DNA of 64,000 bases. Origin: an uncultured Prevotella sp. (GTDB lineage Bacteria; Bacteroidota; Bacteroidia; Bacteroidales; Bacteroidaceae). Below the pieces are notes generated by a model that made no database searches, was not told the DNA's origin, and saw only the letters and a program-made list of their open reading frames with translations. This document shows positions 27,256 to 36,157 of this stretch, piece after piece. Location of the stretch: the NCBI GenBank assembly GCA_944319915.1, contig CALUEY010000033.1, positions 54,112-118,111 of the forward strand. The letters are read 5' to 3'. The position numbers were made by a program, and so were the translations under genes. How positions within the stretch are numbered: the first letter of the stretch is position 1; each line of letters starts with the position of its first letter.

Positions 27256-27341
27256 GGCTGGGAGGGCTGGGAGGGCTGGGAGGGCCGGGAGTGATGGGAG
27301 GGCTGGGAGATATGGGAGAACTGGGAGGGCTGGGAGAAATC
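27256..27341. repeat. 9-nt-period TGGGAG array, nine units (copy e)
   Basis: Nine consecutive 9-nt units from 27256 to 27336, consensus NNNTGGGAG with GGC most common in the first three positions. It fills the spacer between the PCMD and barrel-protein genes. Confidence 0.9.
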
Positions 27342-27364
27342 TGCCTTTTGCCTTTTTCCCTTTG

Positions 27365-28327
27365 TCAGTACACCAGCTCCACGTTGTCTATCCAGAGGGT
27401 GTTGCCCACGGTGCCTACGTATGCGCCGCCGTGGCTCGACGAGAACTGCAGCACCATGTGCGTGGGCCGCTCGGAGGCCGATGCCCAGCCCGTCTCGCGT
27501 ATTGGCACGCTCTCGCCGCGGCTGTTGCGGGCGTAGTCGGTGGTGCGCAGGCCCATGGTGGCGGCGTTGTACTTGGGGTTGCGGCGTATGTCGCCGTAGA
27601 GTATCTCGTATGTGGCGCCGTTAACCCATCCGCCGGTCGACTTGCCGTAGCGCACCACCATGGTGCCCACGCGCTTGGCCGTGATGTTGCCCTCGGCGTC
27701 TTCGGTGCGCTTCTGCAGCAGGAACACGGTGGTGGCGTAGTCCTGCCCGGCTACGGTCTGCTTGCGGCTGAAGCCGTTCTGCCTGATGCGGCTCTTCGTT
27801 CCCGGCACCTGCACGCGGTAGTCGTAGCGCAGGGCCTTGGGCCGCCCGGTGAACGGCACGCCGAAGTTGAGCCACTTCTGCGCGTCCTTGGTGCCGGTGA
27901 TGGGCTCCTTCATGTCGCCCAGGAAGATGGAGCCGGCCGCCAGCACCTTGATGTTCATCAGCCCGAGCACCTTCACGCTCTCTATGTGGGTGGTCATCTT
28001 GGCGCAGTAGCCCGTGCCGCGCTTCTCGCGGTACACGCTGTTGTTGGTCTTCACCACGCCCATCACCTTGGCCATCACGTTCGACGTTCCCCAGGGCGAG
28101 CCGCCCAGGTTGGTGTAGGCCGTGTTGCCGTTGATGGTGCGGTTGGGCCCTATCTCGTAGAGGGTCTTGGTGTTGCCGCCGATGATGCCCGACTCCTTTA
28201 TGTGGCGCACCACCCACTGGTCCATGTCGCCATACTTTATCGGCACTGCCTTGCCGTCGCCGCCGGCTGCCATGGGTGCGGCCATGGCAGCGGCCAGGAG
28301 CAGCGCTGCCGCCTTGTTGTGTCTCAT
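27365..28327 (-). CDS. PCMD-domain secreted protein
   Basis: 320 residues from the ATG at 28327, with a signal peptide (AAALLLAAAMAAPMAAGG). The body matches the Bacteroidota PCMD (putative carbohydrate metabolism domain) family, a beta-sandwich that often sits beside surface-glycan genes: KYGDMDQWVVRHIKESG, GNTKTLYEIGP, PWGTSNVMAKV, SIFLGDM, GVPFTGRPKALRYDYR, and a closing SSSHGGAYVGTVGNTLWIDN cut at the WIDN(V)EL core. No catalytic residues are known. It heads a two-gene unit with the outer-membrane barrel, suggesting a joint surface function. Confidence 0.82.
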   Translation of the reverse strand: MRHNKAAALLLAAAMAAPMAAGGDGKAVPIKYGDMDQWVVRHIKESGIIGGNTKTLYEIGPNRTINGNTAYTNLGGSPWGTSNVMAKVMGVVKTNNSVYREKRGTGYCAKMTTHIESVKVLGLMNIKVLAAGSIFLGDMKEPITGTKDAQKWLNFGVPFTGRPKALRYDYRVQVPGTKSRIRQNGFSRKQTVAGQDYATTVFLLQKRTEDAEGNITAKRVGTMVVRYGKSTGGWVNGATYEILYGDIRRNPKYNAATMGLRTTDYARNSRGESVPIRETGWASASERPTHMVLQFSSSHGGAYVGTVGNTLWIDNVELVY

Positions 28328-28356
28328 AACCATGCAGTTATCGTTAAAAACAGGTT

Positions 28357-28365
28357 GCAAATTTA
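28357..28365 (-). promoter_or_regulatory. Promoter -7 box for the PCMD gene
   Basis: TAAATTTGC on the minus strand, 30 bases before the ATG. Confidence 0.5.
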
Positions 28366-28469
28366 CGAAATTATTCCTGAATGCGGCTTTCGTATATGTA
28401 GGCAAAGGTGTTCTTTTCTCCTTTATTAACCTAATTTGCACATTGGCCCGCGTGGCCTGCCGCCGTGAG

Positions 28470-29771
28470 CTACTTGGCTTGCGGGGCGGGCGCGGCCTCG
28501 AGCGCGGCTATGCGGCTTAGCAGGTGCTTCCTCACGTCGCTCCACCGGTAGTAGGGGCCCTTGGCGGCCTTCAGCGGCAGGGTGGCCTCGTTCTCGTTGA
28601 GCAGCAGCTTCACGAGGGGGTCGGCGTCGGCGGGCGACTTGCGGTAGAACACCATCTGCACGTTGCCGGCCATGGGGGCGGCGCGGTAGTCGGCCCAGCC
28701 CCGGCGGTCGAGCTTGCCTATGTCGTCGGTGGCCAGGCCGTAGCCGTTTACGTCGATGAGGCACACCAGTGCCAGGAGCGCCGTGGCGTTGCCGAAGCGC
28801 AGCGAGGCCGAGGGGTGGGGCAGGCCGATGCAGCTGTCGGCCTCGGCCACGATGCGCCTTAGCAGCGTGGCCTGCGCGAGGGGCTGCCTGCCGCCGCCCA
28901 TGGGGCAGCATCCGTGGGCTATGTAGCGCGCGGCGTTGGCCGCGAGCCAGTTGGCGTACACGTCGCGGTCGTCGAAGAGGTCGTAGAGCGTCACCTTGTA
29001 GCGCGCCCGGCTGTTCTGCGTGGCCGATGCCAGGCGGAAGAGGCAGTCGTTGAGGCGGCGCATGGGTACGTTGGCCCTCACGTAGTCCATGTCGCTGAAG
29101 AGGCGGCGCACGAGCTTCAGCGTGTCCACCTGCCCGTCGTACAGCCGCCGCCACGCCCGGCGGGCCGCCGGTGTCCATGGCGACGGCTGGCGGCCGGCCT
29201 GGCCCGTGGAGCCCGTGTCGGCCCGCAAGGCGTGGCGGCTCACGCTGAGGCCCGGGCTTAGGCGCAGCAGCTCGTGCAGCTCCTCATCCATGGAGAGCGT
29301 GCAGCTGGCCTCGGCGGTGCAGCTGGCGTCAACGTGCGAGCCTTCGGCAAACACCTCGGCGAACCGCCCGTGCATCCTGCGGGCTATGCCCCGGTGCTGG
29401 CTCAGGCCCACCCCGGTAAGCCCGCCGGCCTGCCCGCGCGCCTCGGCCTCCAGCCACCTGAGGCGCCGCAGCGCGTCGCGGCCCCGCAGCGTTAGCTTGC
29501 CCAGGCTGTCGGCCCGCTGCAGCGTGGCCAGGGGCCATTGGTAGTAGGCGGGGCTGGCGAGGAACCGCGAGCCGTGGCACCCGTAGTGGCTTATGTAGAA
29601 GGGCTTCAGGCTGTCTGGCGGGGGCGTGGGCTTCTTGCGGGCGTCGGGCCCGGGGTAGGCCAGCAGGTTGCCGGCCGAGAGGCGTATGTCGGCCTTGAAG
29701 GCCTGGCGCGGCGGTTGCGCAGGGGCCAGCGTGGCCGCGGCGAGGGCCGCGGCGAGCAGTGGCGTTCTCAT
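28470..29771 (-). CDS. Histidine-type (MINPP/phytase-like) phosphatase homologue with altered active site
   Basis: 433 residues with a signal peptide (LLAAALAAATLAPAQ). It aligns by eye with secreted Bacteroidota MINPP-like histidine phosphatases: FYISHYGCHGSRFLASPAYY, GLSQHRGIARRM, and LRFGNATALLALVCLID near the C-terminus. The RHGxR nucleophile motif reads C65-H66-G67-S68-R69, so its first arginine is cysteine. The proton-donor motif, HD or HAE after LRFG in relatives, reads NAT. Both changes could arise from single base substitutions. The frame is intact, so this is probably a pseudoenzyme or has a changed function. Its ATG overlaps the upstream stop (ATGA). Confidence 0.8.
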   Translation of the reverse strand: MRTPLLAAALAAATLAPAQPPRQAFKADIRLSAGNLLAYPGPDARKKPTPPPDSLKPFYISHYGCHGSRFLASPAYYQWPLATLQRADSLGKLTLRGRDALRRLRWLEAEARGQAGGLTGVGLSQHRGIARRMHGRFAEVFAEGSHVDASCTAEASCTLSMDEELHELLRLSPGLSVSRHALRADTGSTGQAGRQPSPWTPAARRAWRRLYDGQVDTLKLVRRLFSDMDYVRANVPMRRLNDCLFRLASATQNSRARYKVTLYDLFDDRDVYANWLAANAARYIAHGCCPMGGGRQPLAQATLLRRIVAEADSCIGLPHPSASLRFGNATALLALVCLIDVNGYGLATDDIGKLDRRGWADYRAAPMAGNVQMVFYRKSPADADPLVKLLLNENEATLPLKAAKGPYYRWSDVRKHLLSRIAALEAAPAPQAK

Positions 29772-31348
29772 TTCTTGTCGTTCTTTTCTTCGGTCCTGTC
29801 CTGCGCCTCGATGGCGGCGCGCTTCATCTTCACCTCGTAGAGGTCGGTGCGGCGGTCGCGCAGGTTGCGCACGCTGCCGTAGGTGTGCAGCTCGCTTAGC
29901 AGGTCGAGGTCCACGTCCGAGACGAGTATCATCTCCGTGTTGGGCGTGGCCTCGGCGCGCTTGCCGTCGTTGGGGAAGGCGAAGTCGCAGGGCGTGAACA
30001 CGGCCGACTGCGCGTACTGTATGTCCATGTTGTGCACGCGGGGCAGGTTGCCCACGCTGCCCGCTATGGCCACGAAGCACTCGTTCTCGATGGCGCGGGC
30101 CTGCGCGCAGACCCTCACGCGGGAGTAGGCGTTCTGCGTGTCGGTCATGAACGGCACGAAGAGGATCTGCATGCCGTCGGCCGCCATGAGCCGGGCCAGC
30201 TCGGGGAACTCCACGTCGTAGCATATCAGTATGCCTATGCGGGCGCAGTCGGTGTCGAATGTCTGCACGAGGTTGCCGCCCGACAGGCCCCAACTCTTCA
30301 CCTCGTCGGGCGTGACGTGTATCTTCTCGTACATGTCGTAAGAGCCGTCGCGGCGGCAGAGGAAGCCCACGTTGTACAGCCCCCCGTCGGGCTTCACGTA
30401 TGGCATGCTGCCGGTTATGATGTTGATGTTGTAGCTTATGGCCAGCTCCACGAAGCGGTCGCGCATCTGCTCGGTGTACTGCGCCAGGGCGCGGATTGAC
30501 TGCGCCTCGCCCATGTCGTTGTACTTTGCCATGAGCGGGGCGTTGAAGTACTCGGGGAAGAGGATGAAGTCGCTCTTGTAGTCGCTCACCGCGTCGACGA
30601 AGAACTCCACCTGCTCGAACACGTCGTCTATCGTGTGGTAGGCCCTCATCTGCCACTGCACGAGCCCCACGCGCACCATAGGCTTCTTGTCGACGTAGCT
30701 GTCCGTGGGCGGCTGGTAGTATATGTTGTCCCACTGCAGCAGCGTGGCGCAGTGCTTCGACTCCTCGTCGTTGGGCAGGTAGTTGCGGATGACGCGGCGC
30801 ACGTGGAAGTCGTTGGACAGCTGGAACGTGAGCACCGGGTCGTATATCTCGCGCGAGCGCACCTTGTCTATGTACTCCTTGGGCCGCATGGTGTCGGCGT
30901 ACTTGTGGTAGTTGGGTATGCGCCCGCCGAACATGATGGCCTTGAGGTTCAGCTTCTCGCAGAGCTCCTTGCGGTACTCGTACATCCGCCTGGCCAGCCG
31001 CAGCCCCCGGTAGTCGGGGTGGACGAACACCTCGATGCCGTAGAGTATGTTGCCCTTGGGGTTGTGGGTGTTGAAGGTCTCGCCCCCGGTCACCTTGGCG
31101 TAGGTGTGGTCGCCCTTCACCAGGTCGTAGTCCACTATGATGCTCAGGGCGCAGCCCACTATCTTGTCGTCCACCGCCATGACCACCTGCCCCTCGGGGA
31201 AGATGTCGATGAGCTTCTTTATCTGCTCGCGCGTCCAGAACACGTCGTGGTCGGCGTATATGCGCTTGAACGACTTTGAGAGCTGGGCGTAGTCCTCCAT
31301 GCGGAGGTTGCGCAGCTCTACCTTGTTGATTTTGTGTGATGGTTCCAT
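29768..31348 (-). CDS. Bifunctional GNAT acetyltransferase / carbon-nitrogen hydrolase
   Basis: 526 residues from the ATG at 31348 (MEPSHKINKVELRNLRMEDY). Residues about 1-215 form a GNAT domain (GIEVFVHPDYRGLRLARRMYE is the acetyl-CoA loop, cut at YRGLRLA). Residues about 230-500 form a nitrilase/amidase domain with the Glu-Lys-Cys triad intact: FPEYFN, MYEKIH and ILICYDVEF. This fusion is conserved in many bacteria; the substrate is unknown, though the family acts on C-N bonds of small amides. The gene has a TAACTTTGC promoter and is translationally coupled to the downstream phosphatase homologue. Confidence 0.92.
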   Translation of the reverse strand: MEPSHKINKVELRNLRMEDYAQLSKSFKRIYADHDVFWTREQIKKLIDIFPEGQVVMAVDDKIVGCALSIIVDYDLVKGDHTYAKVTGGETFNTHNPKGNILYGIEVFVHPDYRGLRLARRMYEYRKELCEKLNLKAIMFGGRIPNYHKYADTMRPKEYIDKVRSREIYDPVLTFQLSNDFHVRRVIRNYLPNDEESKHCATLLQWDNIYYQPPTDSYVDKKPMVRVGLVQWQMRAYHTIDDVFEQVEFFVDAVSDYKSDFILFPEYFNAPLMAKYNDMGEAQSIRALAQYTEQMRDRFVELAISYNINIITGSMPYVKPDGGLYNVGFLCRRDGSYDMYEKIHVTPDEVKSWGLSGGNLVQTFDTDCARIGILICYDVEFPELARLMAADGMQILFVPFMTDTQNAYSRVRVCAQARAIENECFVAIAGSVGNLPRVHNMDIQYAQSAVFTPCDFAFPNDGKRAEATPNTEMILVSDVDLDLLSELHTYGSVRNLRDRRTDLYEVKMKRAAIEAQDRTEEKNDKK

Positions 31349-31391
31349 CTTTGTGCCGTTAAGTTGGTTTGCCCCCACGCCGGGAGGCGGT

Positions 31392-31400
31392 GCAAAGTTA
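31392..31400 (-). promoter_or_regulatory. Promoter -7 box for the GNAT-nitrilase gene
   Basis: TAACTTTGC on the minus strand, 44 bases before the ATG. Confidence 0.55.
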
Positions 31401-31528
31401 GCAATAATTCCGTCAGCACGCGCCCGCCGGGCCATAATTTTGCCGCCGGGCCGCCGCGGGCCGCGCCGTGGGCCGCGCCGTGGGCGAAAAAACAGCCTGC
31501 GGCAGCGGCGTTTCTCGGATTTTATTGA

Positions 31529-31537
31529 TAACTTTGC
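31529..31537 (+). promoter_or_regulatory. Promoter -7 box for the conserved gene at 31600
   Basis: TAACTTTGC, 62 bases before the ATG, in the divergent spacer. Confidence 0.55.
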
Positions 31538-31599
31538 GCCATGCGCCTGCCCACGCAGGCCGCGCCACCCACGGCGGGCTGGCCTAACCACTTGACGAC

Positions 31600-32247
31600 A
31601 TGACACGGACAAACCACTGGACCGACGAGCACTGGCTGCCGCTCATGCAGCTCTACCTGCGCAAGCCCGCAGGGCTGAAGCCCGTATACAGCCGACCTAT
31701 GGTCGACCTCGCCCTCGAACTGCACGTACCCCCGCGCGAGCTCTTCGCCCGTATGTGCGCCGTGGCCAACCTCAGCACGCCCCTCGTCGAGAGGCTCTGG
31801 CAGAAGTATGCCGCCAGTCCGCGCCGCCTGGCCCGCGCCGTGGCCCTGCTCAGGAGCATGAGGGGCTTCGGCAACGCGGGCGAGTTCTACCGCGGGGTGG
31901 CCGTGAGCGAGACCTTCGAGCGCGACTTCCGCCCCATCGCCGGGCTGGGCGGCGTCACCCCCGTGGCGCTCGTGCTCACGCTCGACCTCTACTTCCGCCT
32001 CGCGCCGCCCACTATGGTGGCGCGCACGCCCGAGGTGGCCGAGCTTTCGAGGCTGATGCGCGTCGACGCGGAGCTCGTGGTGGCCGCCCTGCAGGCCTTC
32101 CTCCACCTCGACCCCTGCCTCAGGAAGCCAGCGCCGCCCGCAGGCCCACTGCTCGACGCCTGCCGCGACGTGTGGCGGCGCTATGGCGGGGCCGACCCGC
32201 GGGAGCTCGCCTCCTACGCCGGGCAGCTCAAGGAGTACTTCCGCTGA
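31600..32247 (+). CDS. Conserved hypothetical protein (215 aa, helical)
   Basis: Starts MTRTNHWTDEHWLPLMQLYL; predicted soluble and mostly alpha-helical, with no signal peptide. Segments such as YSRPMVDLALELHVPP, LSTPLVERLWQKYAASPRRL and GFGNAGEFYRGVAVSETFE look like a conserved Bacteroidales family whose function I do not recognise. The VDLALELHVPP...LFARM stretch has the spacing of a helix-turn-helix, but that is only suggestive. It has its own promoter and intrinsic terminator, so it is a single-gene unit divergent from the GNAT-nitrilase gene. Confidence 0.75.
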   Translation: MTRTNHWTDEHWLPLMQLYLRKPAGLKPVYSRPMVDLALELHVPPRELFARMCAVANLSTPLVERLWQKYAASPRRLARAVALLRSMRGFGNAGEFYRGVAVSETFERDFRPIAGLGGVTPVALVLTLDLYFRLAPPTMVARTPEVAELSRLMRVDAELVVAALQAFLHLDPCLRKPAPPAGPLLDACRDVWRRYGGADPRELASYAGQLKEYFR

Positions 32248-32275
32248 CCGCGCCTGCCTCTGGAGGCAAGCGCAA

Positions 32276-32323
32276 GTGCCCGCGCAGCGGCTTCGGCGAA
32301 GCTGCTGCGCGGGCACGCTTTTT
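32276..32323 (+). terminator. Intrinsic terminator
   Basis: A 19-bp stem with one mismatch (32276-32294 with 32298-32316) is followed by GCTTTTTG, 28 bases past the stop. Confidence 0.85.
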
Positions 32324-32345
32324 GGGGGCTTGCCGCCGTGCGTTG

Positions 32346-33644
32346 TCAGCGCACGGTGATGAGCGTGTAGTTCTTCTTGCCGCGCTGCACGAGCAGGTAC
32401 TTGCCGTCGATGAGGTCGCCGGCGGTGATGGGGCGGTCGAACTCCGTTAGCTTCTCCTTGTTGATGGAGACGCCGCCGCCCTGCACCAGCTTGCGCATCT
32501 CGCCCTTGCTGGCGAACACGGGGGCCGCCTGCGTGAGCAGCTCCACGGCGGGCTGGCCCAGCTGCGAGCGGTCAACGTCGAACTGGGGCACTCCCTCGAA
32601 GATGTCGAGCAGCGTCTGCTCGTCGAGCTTGAGCAGGCTCTCCTTGGTCGACTTGCCGAAGAGTATGCCGCTGGCCTCCATGGCCGCGTCGAGGGCCTCG
32701 CGCGAGTGCACCATCACCGTCACCTCCTCGGCCAGGCGTCGCTGCAGCGTGCGGCGGCCCGGGTCCTGGCGGTGCTCCTGTGCGAGGGCCTCGATGGTGG
32801 GGCGGTCGAGGCTGGTGAATATCTTGATGTAGCGCTCGGCGTCGTCGTCGCTCACGTTGAGCCAGAACTGGTAGAACTTGTAGGGCGAGGTGCGCTTGGG
32901 GTCGAGCCAGATGTTGCCGCTTTCGGTCTTGCCGAACTTCTTGCCATCGGCCTTGGTGATGAGGGGGCAGGTGAGGGCGAAGGTCTCCGCCTCGTTGCCC
33001 AGCGTGCGGCGTATCAGCTCGGTGCCGGTGGTCATGTTGCCCCACTGGTCGTTGCCGCCGAGCTGCAGCTTGCAGCCCTTGTGCTGGTAGAGGTAGAGGA
33101 AGTCGTAGCCCTGCAGCAGCTGGTAGGTGAACTCGGTGAACGAGAGGCCGTCGCGTGCGGTGCCGTTGAGCCTCTGCTGCACGCTGTCCTTGGCCATCAT
33201 GTAGTTCACGGTGATGTGCTTGCCCACCTCGCGTGCGAAGTCGAGGAAGGTGAAGTCCTTCATCCAGTCGTAGTTGTTCACCATCTCGGCGCGGTTGGGC
33301 GCGTCGGTGTCGAAGTCGAGGAAGCGGGCCACCTGTGCCTTTATGCACTCCTGGTTGTGGTACAGTGTCTGGTCGTCGAGCAGGTTGCGCTCCTGGCTCT
33401 TGCCCGAGGGGTCGCCTATCATGCCCGTGGCGCCGCCCACGAGTATTATGGGCTTGTGGCCGCAGCGCTGCAGGTGGCGCAGCATCATGATGCCGCACAG
33501 GTGGCCTATGTGCAGCGAGTCGGCGGTGGGGTCGGTGCCGAGGTAGGCCGTGGTCATCTCCTTCTGGAGCTGCTCCTCGGTTCCCGGCATTATCTGCGCG
33601 AGCATCCCGCGCCACCGCAGTTCTTCTACAAAGTTCTTTTCCAT
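32346..33644 (-). CDS. tyrS: Tyrosyl-tRNA synthetase
   Basis: 432-residue class Ic synthetase charging tRNA-Tyr. HIGH at residues 45-48 ([10 protein letters not shown]), the tyrosine-binding QLLQGYDF and GGNDQWGNM blocks, and the KMSKS-type loop KFGKTESG are visible. The C-terminal S4-like RNA-binding domain ([21 protein letters not shown]...[14 protein letters not shown]) is complete. It is separated from the yidD-rnpA genes upstream by a GGCCTATAG-type 9-nt array. Confidence 0.97.
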   Translation of the reverse strand: MEKNFVEELRWRGMLAQIMPGTEEQLQKEMTTAYLGTDPTADSLHIGHLCGIMMLRHLQRCGHKPIILVGGATGMIGDPSGKSQERNLLDDQTLYHNQECIKAQVARFLDFDTDAPNRAEMVNNYDWMKDFTFLDFAREVGKHITVNYMMAKDSVQQRLNGTARDGLSFTEFTYQLLQGYDFLYLYQHKGCKLQLGGNDQWGNMTTGTELIRRTLGNEAETFALTCPLITKADGKKFGKTESGNIWLDPKRTSPYKFYQFWLNVSDDDAERYIKIFTSLDRPTIEALAQEHRQDPGRRTLQRRLAEEVTVMVHSREALDAAMEASGILFGKSTKESLLKLDEQTLLDIFEGVPQFDVDRSQLGQPAVELLTQAAPVFASKGEMRKLVQGGGVSINKEKLTEFDRPITAGDLIDGKYLLVQRGKKNYTLITVR

Positions 33645-33682
33645 CGTATGGTAGTGGTTTTTTGGTTTTTCCTTTCTCAGTG

Positions 33683-33745
33683 GGCCTATTTGGCCTATAG
33701 GGCTTATAGGTCCTATAGGCCAGATAGGGCAGATAGGCCCTATGG
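33683..33745. repeat. 9-nt-period GGCCTATAG array, seven units (copy f)
   Basis: Seven consecutive 9-nt units, consensus GGCCTATAG, between tyrS and yidD. Same class as the arrays at 50737 and 56216. Confidence 0.9.
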
Positions 33746-33750
33746 GCTTT

Positions 33751-34014
33751 CTACGGCACCGGGTCGTAGCCGCTGCCTCCCCAGGGGTGGCAGCGCAGCA
33801 GGCGGCGCAGTGCGAGCCATGCCCCGCGCAGGGGGCCGTGCTTCATTATGGCCTGCCTGGCGTACTCGGAGCAGGTGGGGGTGAAGCGGCACGTGGGCGG
33901 GGTGAAGGGCGATATGCACCGCTGGTAGAACACTATGGGCAGGCACAGCAGCCTTGTGGCCACGGCCTTCATGGCCCGCGCCGCCCCCTTCATGGCCCGC
34001 GCCGCCCCCTTCAT
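33751..34014 (-). CDS. yidD: Membrane protein insertion efficiency factor YidD
   Basis: 87 residues. Family core is clear: [41 protein letters not shown]. YidD is a small amphipathic, membrane-associated protein that assists YidC-dependent insertion. The start at 34014 overlaps the rnpA stop as ATGA, which fixes coupling. The N-terminus repeats MKGAARA twice (21-bp direct repeat), so 33993 and 33972 are alternative in-frame starts; the last would give the family's usual length. Confidence 0.9.
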   Translation of the reverse strand: MKGAARAMKGAARAMKAVATRLLCLPIVFYQRCISPFTPPTCRFTPTCSEYARQAIMKHGPLRGAWLALRRLLRCHPWGGSGYDPVP

Positions 34015-34421
34015 GGCTGCGCCCCTATCTTCTCGGCCATGCGGCCCAGCAGCGAGGCCATGCTGGCGGCCACCTCGCGGCTGGCGTGGGGCCTGTCCGA
34101 CTGCCACAGGAAGGCCACGGCCACCTGCTTGCCGGGCTGGCCCTGCAGGGCTTGCCACAGTATGTGCTTGTTCAGCCTGTAGGCCTCGCGCACCTGGCGC
34201 TTGGCCCTGTTGCGCCTTACGGCGCGCTTGAAGTGGCGCTTTGACACGCTCACGAGCACCTGCACGGGCGGCTCGCCCCCGGCCCTGCCGGTGGTCATGA
34301 ACACGGCGCGCAGGGGGAAGGCCGACATAGAGCGGCGGCCCCCGGCGAAGAGCTGCTCCATCAGCTTGCGGCTGGCCATGCGCTCTTGCTTGCTCAGGTT
34401 GTGGCGTGGTTGCTGTTGCAT
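34011..34421 (-). CDS. rnpA: Ribonuclease P protein component
   Basis: 136-residue basic protein that assists the RNase P RNA in tRNA 5' maturation. Start [25 protein letters not shown]; the RNR signature is [20 protein letters not shown] with the preceding [11 protein letters not shown]. Stop overlaps the yidD start. It belongs to the minus-strand series metK, DUF4271, hemD, rnpA, yidD, an order known from Bacteroidota. Confidence 0.92.
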   Translation of the reverse strand: MQQQPRHNLSKQERMASRKLMEQLFAGGRRSMSAFPLRAVFMTTGRAGGEPPVQVLVSVSKRHFKRAVRRNRAKRQVREAYRLNKHILWQALQGQPGKQVAVAFLWQSDRPHASREVAASMASLLGRMAEKIGAQP

Positions 34422-34468
34422 TGTGGTTGTGGGCCGGCGTGGCCGCGGGCGCCGCGGGGCGCGGCGGC

Positions 34469-35218
34469 TCAGTCCTCGTGCTCGAGCAGGTAGTGCTGCA
34501 GGGCGCCGGTCATCGAGGGGTACTTGTCGGTGGGGGCCTCGAGGTCCAGGCGCAGCCCCGCCTCCTTCACTGCCTTGGCCGTGGCCGGGCCGAAGGTGGC
34601 TATGGCTATGTGGCCCTGGCTGAACTCGGGGAAGTTCTTTATGAGCGAGTCGACGCCCGAGGGGCTGAAGAACACGAGCATGTCGTAGTCGAACGAGGCC
34701 ACCTCCTCCTTGGTGAAGTCGTTGCTCACGGTGCGGTACATCACGCACTCGCGGTGGTTGAGCTTCTTCGAGTCGAACAGCCGCGCCACGCTGTCGTTGT
34801 GCACGTCGCTCATTGGCACGAGGTAGCGCTCGGCCTTGTGCTTGGCCATGGTGGGCAGCAGGTCGTCTATCTTGCCCGTGTTGCCGAAGAACACCTTGCG
34901 CTTGCGGTACTGCACGTACTTCTGTATGTAGAGGGCTATGGTCTCGGTCACGCAGAAGTACTTCATGTCCTCGGGTATGGTCACCCTCAGCTCCTTGGCC
35001 AGCTTGAAGAAGTTGTCTATGGCGTGGCGCGAGGTGAACACTATCGCCGTGTAGTCGAGTATGCTTATCTTTTGCTGGCGGAACTCCCTGGGCGTGATGC
35101 CCTCCACCTTGATGAACGGGCGGAAAACCAGTTCCACGCCGAAGCGCGACGCTATGTCGAAGTAAGGCGACTTCTCGCTGCTTGGCTTTGGCTGCGATAC
35201 CAGTATCTTCTTAATCAT
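34469..35218 (-). CDS. hemD: Uroporphyrinogen-III synthase
   Basis: 249 residues. Closes and inverts ring D of hydroxymethylbilane to give uroporphyrinogen III. The divergent HemD fold is recognised from the start [21 protein letters not shown], the two alpha/beta lobes ([33 protein letters not shown]) and the end [18 protein letters not shown]. HemD is poorly conserved in general, but the Bacteroidota form beside DUF4271 and rnpA is characteristic. A TACTTTTGC box 86 bases upstream lies inside the 3' end of DUF4271. Confidence 0.88.
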   Translation of the reverse strand: MIKKILVSQPKPSSEKSPYFDIASRFGVELVFRPFIKVEGITPREFRQQKISILDYTAIVFTSRHAIDNFFKLAKELRVTIPEDMKYFCVTETIALYIQKYVQYRKRKVFFGNTGKIDDLLPTMAKHKAERYLVPMSDVHNDSVARLFDSKKLNHRECVMYRTVSNDFTKEEVASFDYDMLVFFSPSGVDSLIKNFPEFSQGHIAIATFGPATAKAVKEAGLRLDLEAPTDKYPSMTGALQHYLLEHED

Positions 35219-35225
35219 TGATGGC

Positions 35226-36155
35226 CTAAAGATTTGTTGTCAAATAATTACCCGTTTCCACCAGCGCGGCCCACAGGCCGGCCAGTGGCACCGTTTCGAG
35301 GGTGCAAAAGTACAAAATTATTTGCAGAAAACCGTTTGGCTGCCTGAAAAAGATGGCCCGGCACTTGTGGAGCGCCAGCATTTTAACGATAATCAAGACT
35401 ATGCCCACCCACCAGGCCGCTGCCGCGGGCCTGAGGTCGAAGTAGGCCGTGAGCAGCACCACGGGGAAGAGCAGCGCGCCCTCGGCCCCCGTGAGGAAGA
35501 GCTGCGCCTTGAGCCACAGCCGGCTCTTGCGGCGGCCGAAGAAGGTGGTGTTCACCAGGGCGTAGAGCGCGGCCTTGAGGGCGAAGTAGGCCATGAAGGC
35601 CGCCATGAAGGCGCCCATGAGCAGGTAGCGCGAGCCGGGGGCTGTGGTGGTGCCTATGAAGGTGGTGGTGTAGGAGTACTGCAGCAGGGCGAGCATGAGG
35701 CACGCCTGCAGCACGAGGAAGAGCTGGAAGCGCACCTCGGCCGACGTCTCGGCCACGTCGGCGCGGCTGTCGCCGGGGGCGTGGAGCAGCCCCTTGGCCT
35801 GCCGCGCTATGAAGCGCCACGAGCGCGAGACGGCCGTGAGGGCTATGGCGAAGCAGGCCAGCAGGGCCAGCGTCACCGCGTCGTCGGAGCGCAGGGTGGC
35901 GGGCGGGGGTGTGCCGGCCACGCCGTAGCCCCCTGCCGGGGCGGTGGTGGCGGTGGTGTCGGTGCCGAAGAAGCCCCCGCGCCAGCATTGGGGCAGGGCC
36001 TCGGGGCGCTGGCTGCTCCCCGTGGCGGCGGCCGGCAGGCGGAGCATGGCGGGGGCGGGGGCTGCGGTGCTGTCGGCCCGGGCTGTGTCGCCGGCTGCCT
36101 TGGTGGCCGCGGGGGGCGGCGGCGTGGCGGCCCGGGCTGTGTCGGTGCGGGGCAT
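35226..36155 (-). CDS. DUF4271 membrane protein
   Basis: 309 residues. A long Ala/Pro/Thr-rich N-terminal region (about 1-90) precedes five or six membrane segments, matching the DUF4271 family found beside hemD in Bacteroidota. Visible blocks: VTLALLACFAIALTAVS, RYLLMGAFMAAFMAYFALK, GALLFPVVLLTAYF, GIVLIIVKMLALHKCRAIF. It starts two bases after the metK stop and is seven bases before hemD. Function unknown; genomic linkage hints at envelope or heme biology. Confidence 0.85.
   Translation of the reverse strand: MPRTDTARAATPPPPAATKAAGDTARADSTAAPAPAMLRLPAAATGSSQRPEALPQCWRGGFFGTDTTATTAPAGGYGVAGTPPPATLRSDDAVTLALLACFAIALTAVSRSWRFIARQAKGLLHAPGDSRADVAETSAEVRFQLFLVLQACLMLALLQYSYTTTFIGTTTAPGSRYLLMGAFMAAFMAYFALKAALYALVNTTFFGRRKSRLWLKAQLFLTGAEGALLFPVVLLTAYFDLRPAAAAWWVGIVLIIVKMLALHKCRAIFFRQPNGFLQIILYFCTLETVPLAGLWAALVETGNYLTTNL
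35304..35312 (-). promoter_or_regulatory. Possible internal promoter for hemD-rnpA-yidD
   Basis: TACTTTTGC on the minus strand lies within the last codons of DUF4271, 86 bases before the hemD ATG. No clear -33 TTTG is seen. Confidence 0.4.
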
Positions 36156-36157
36156 CG

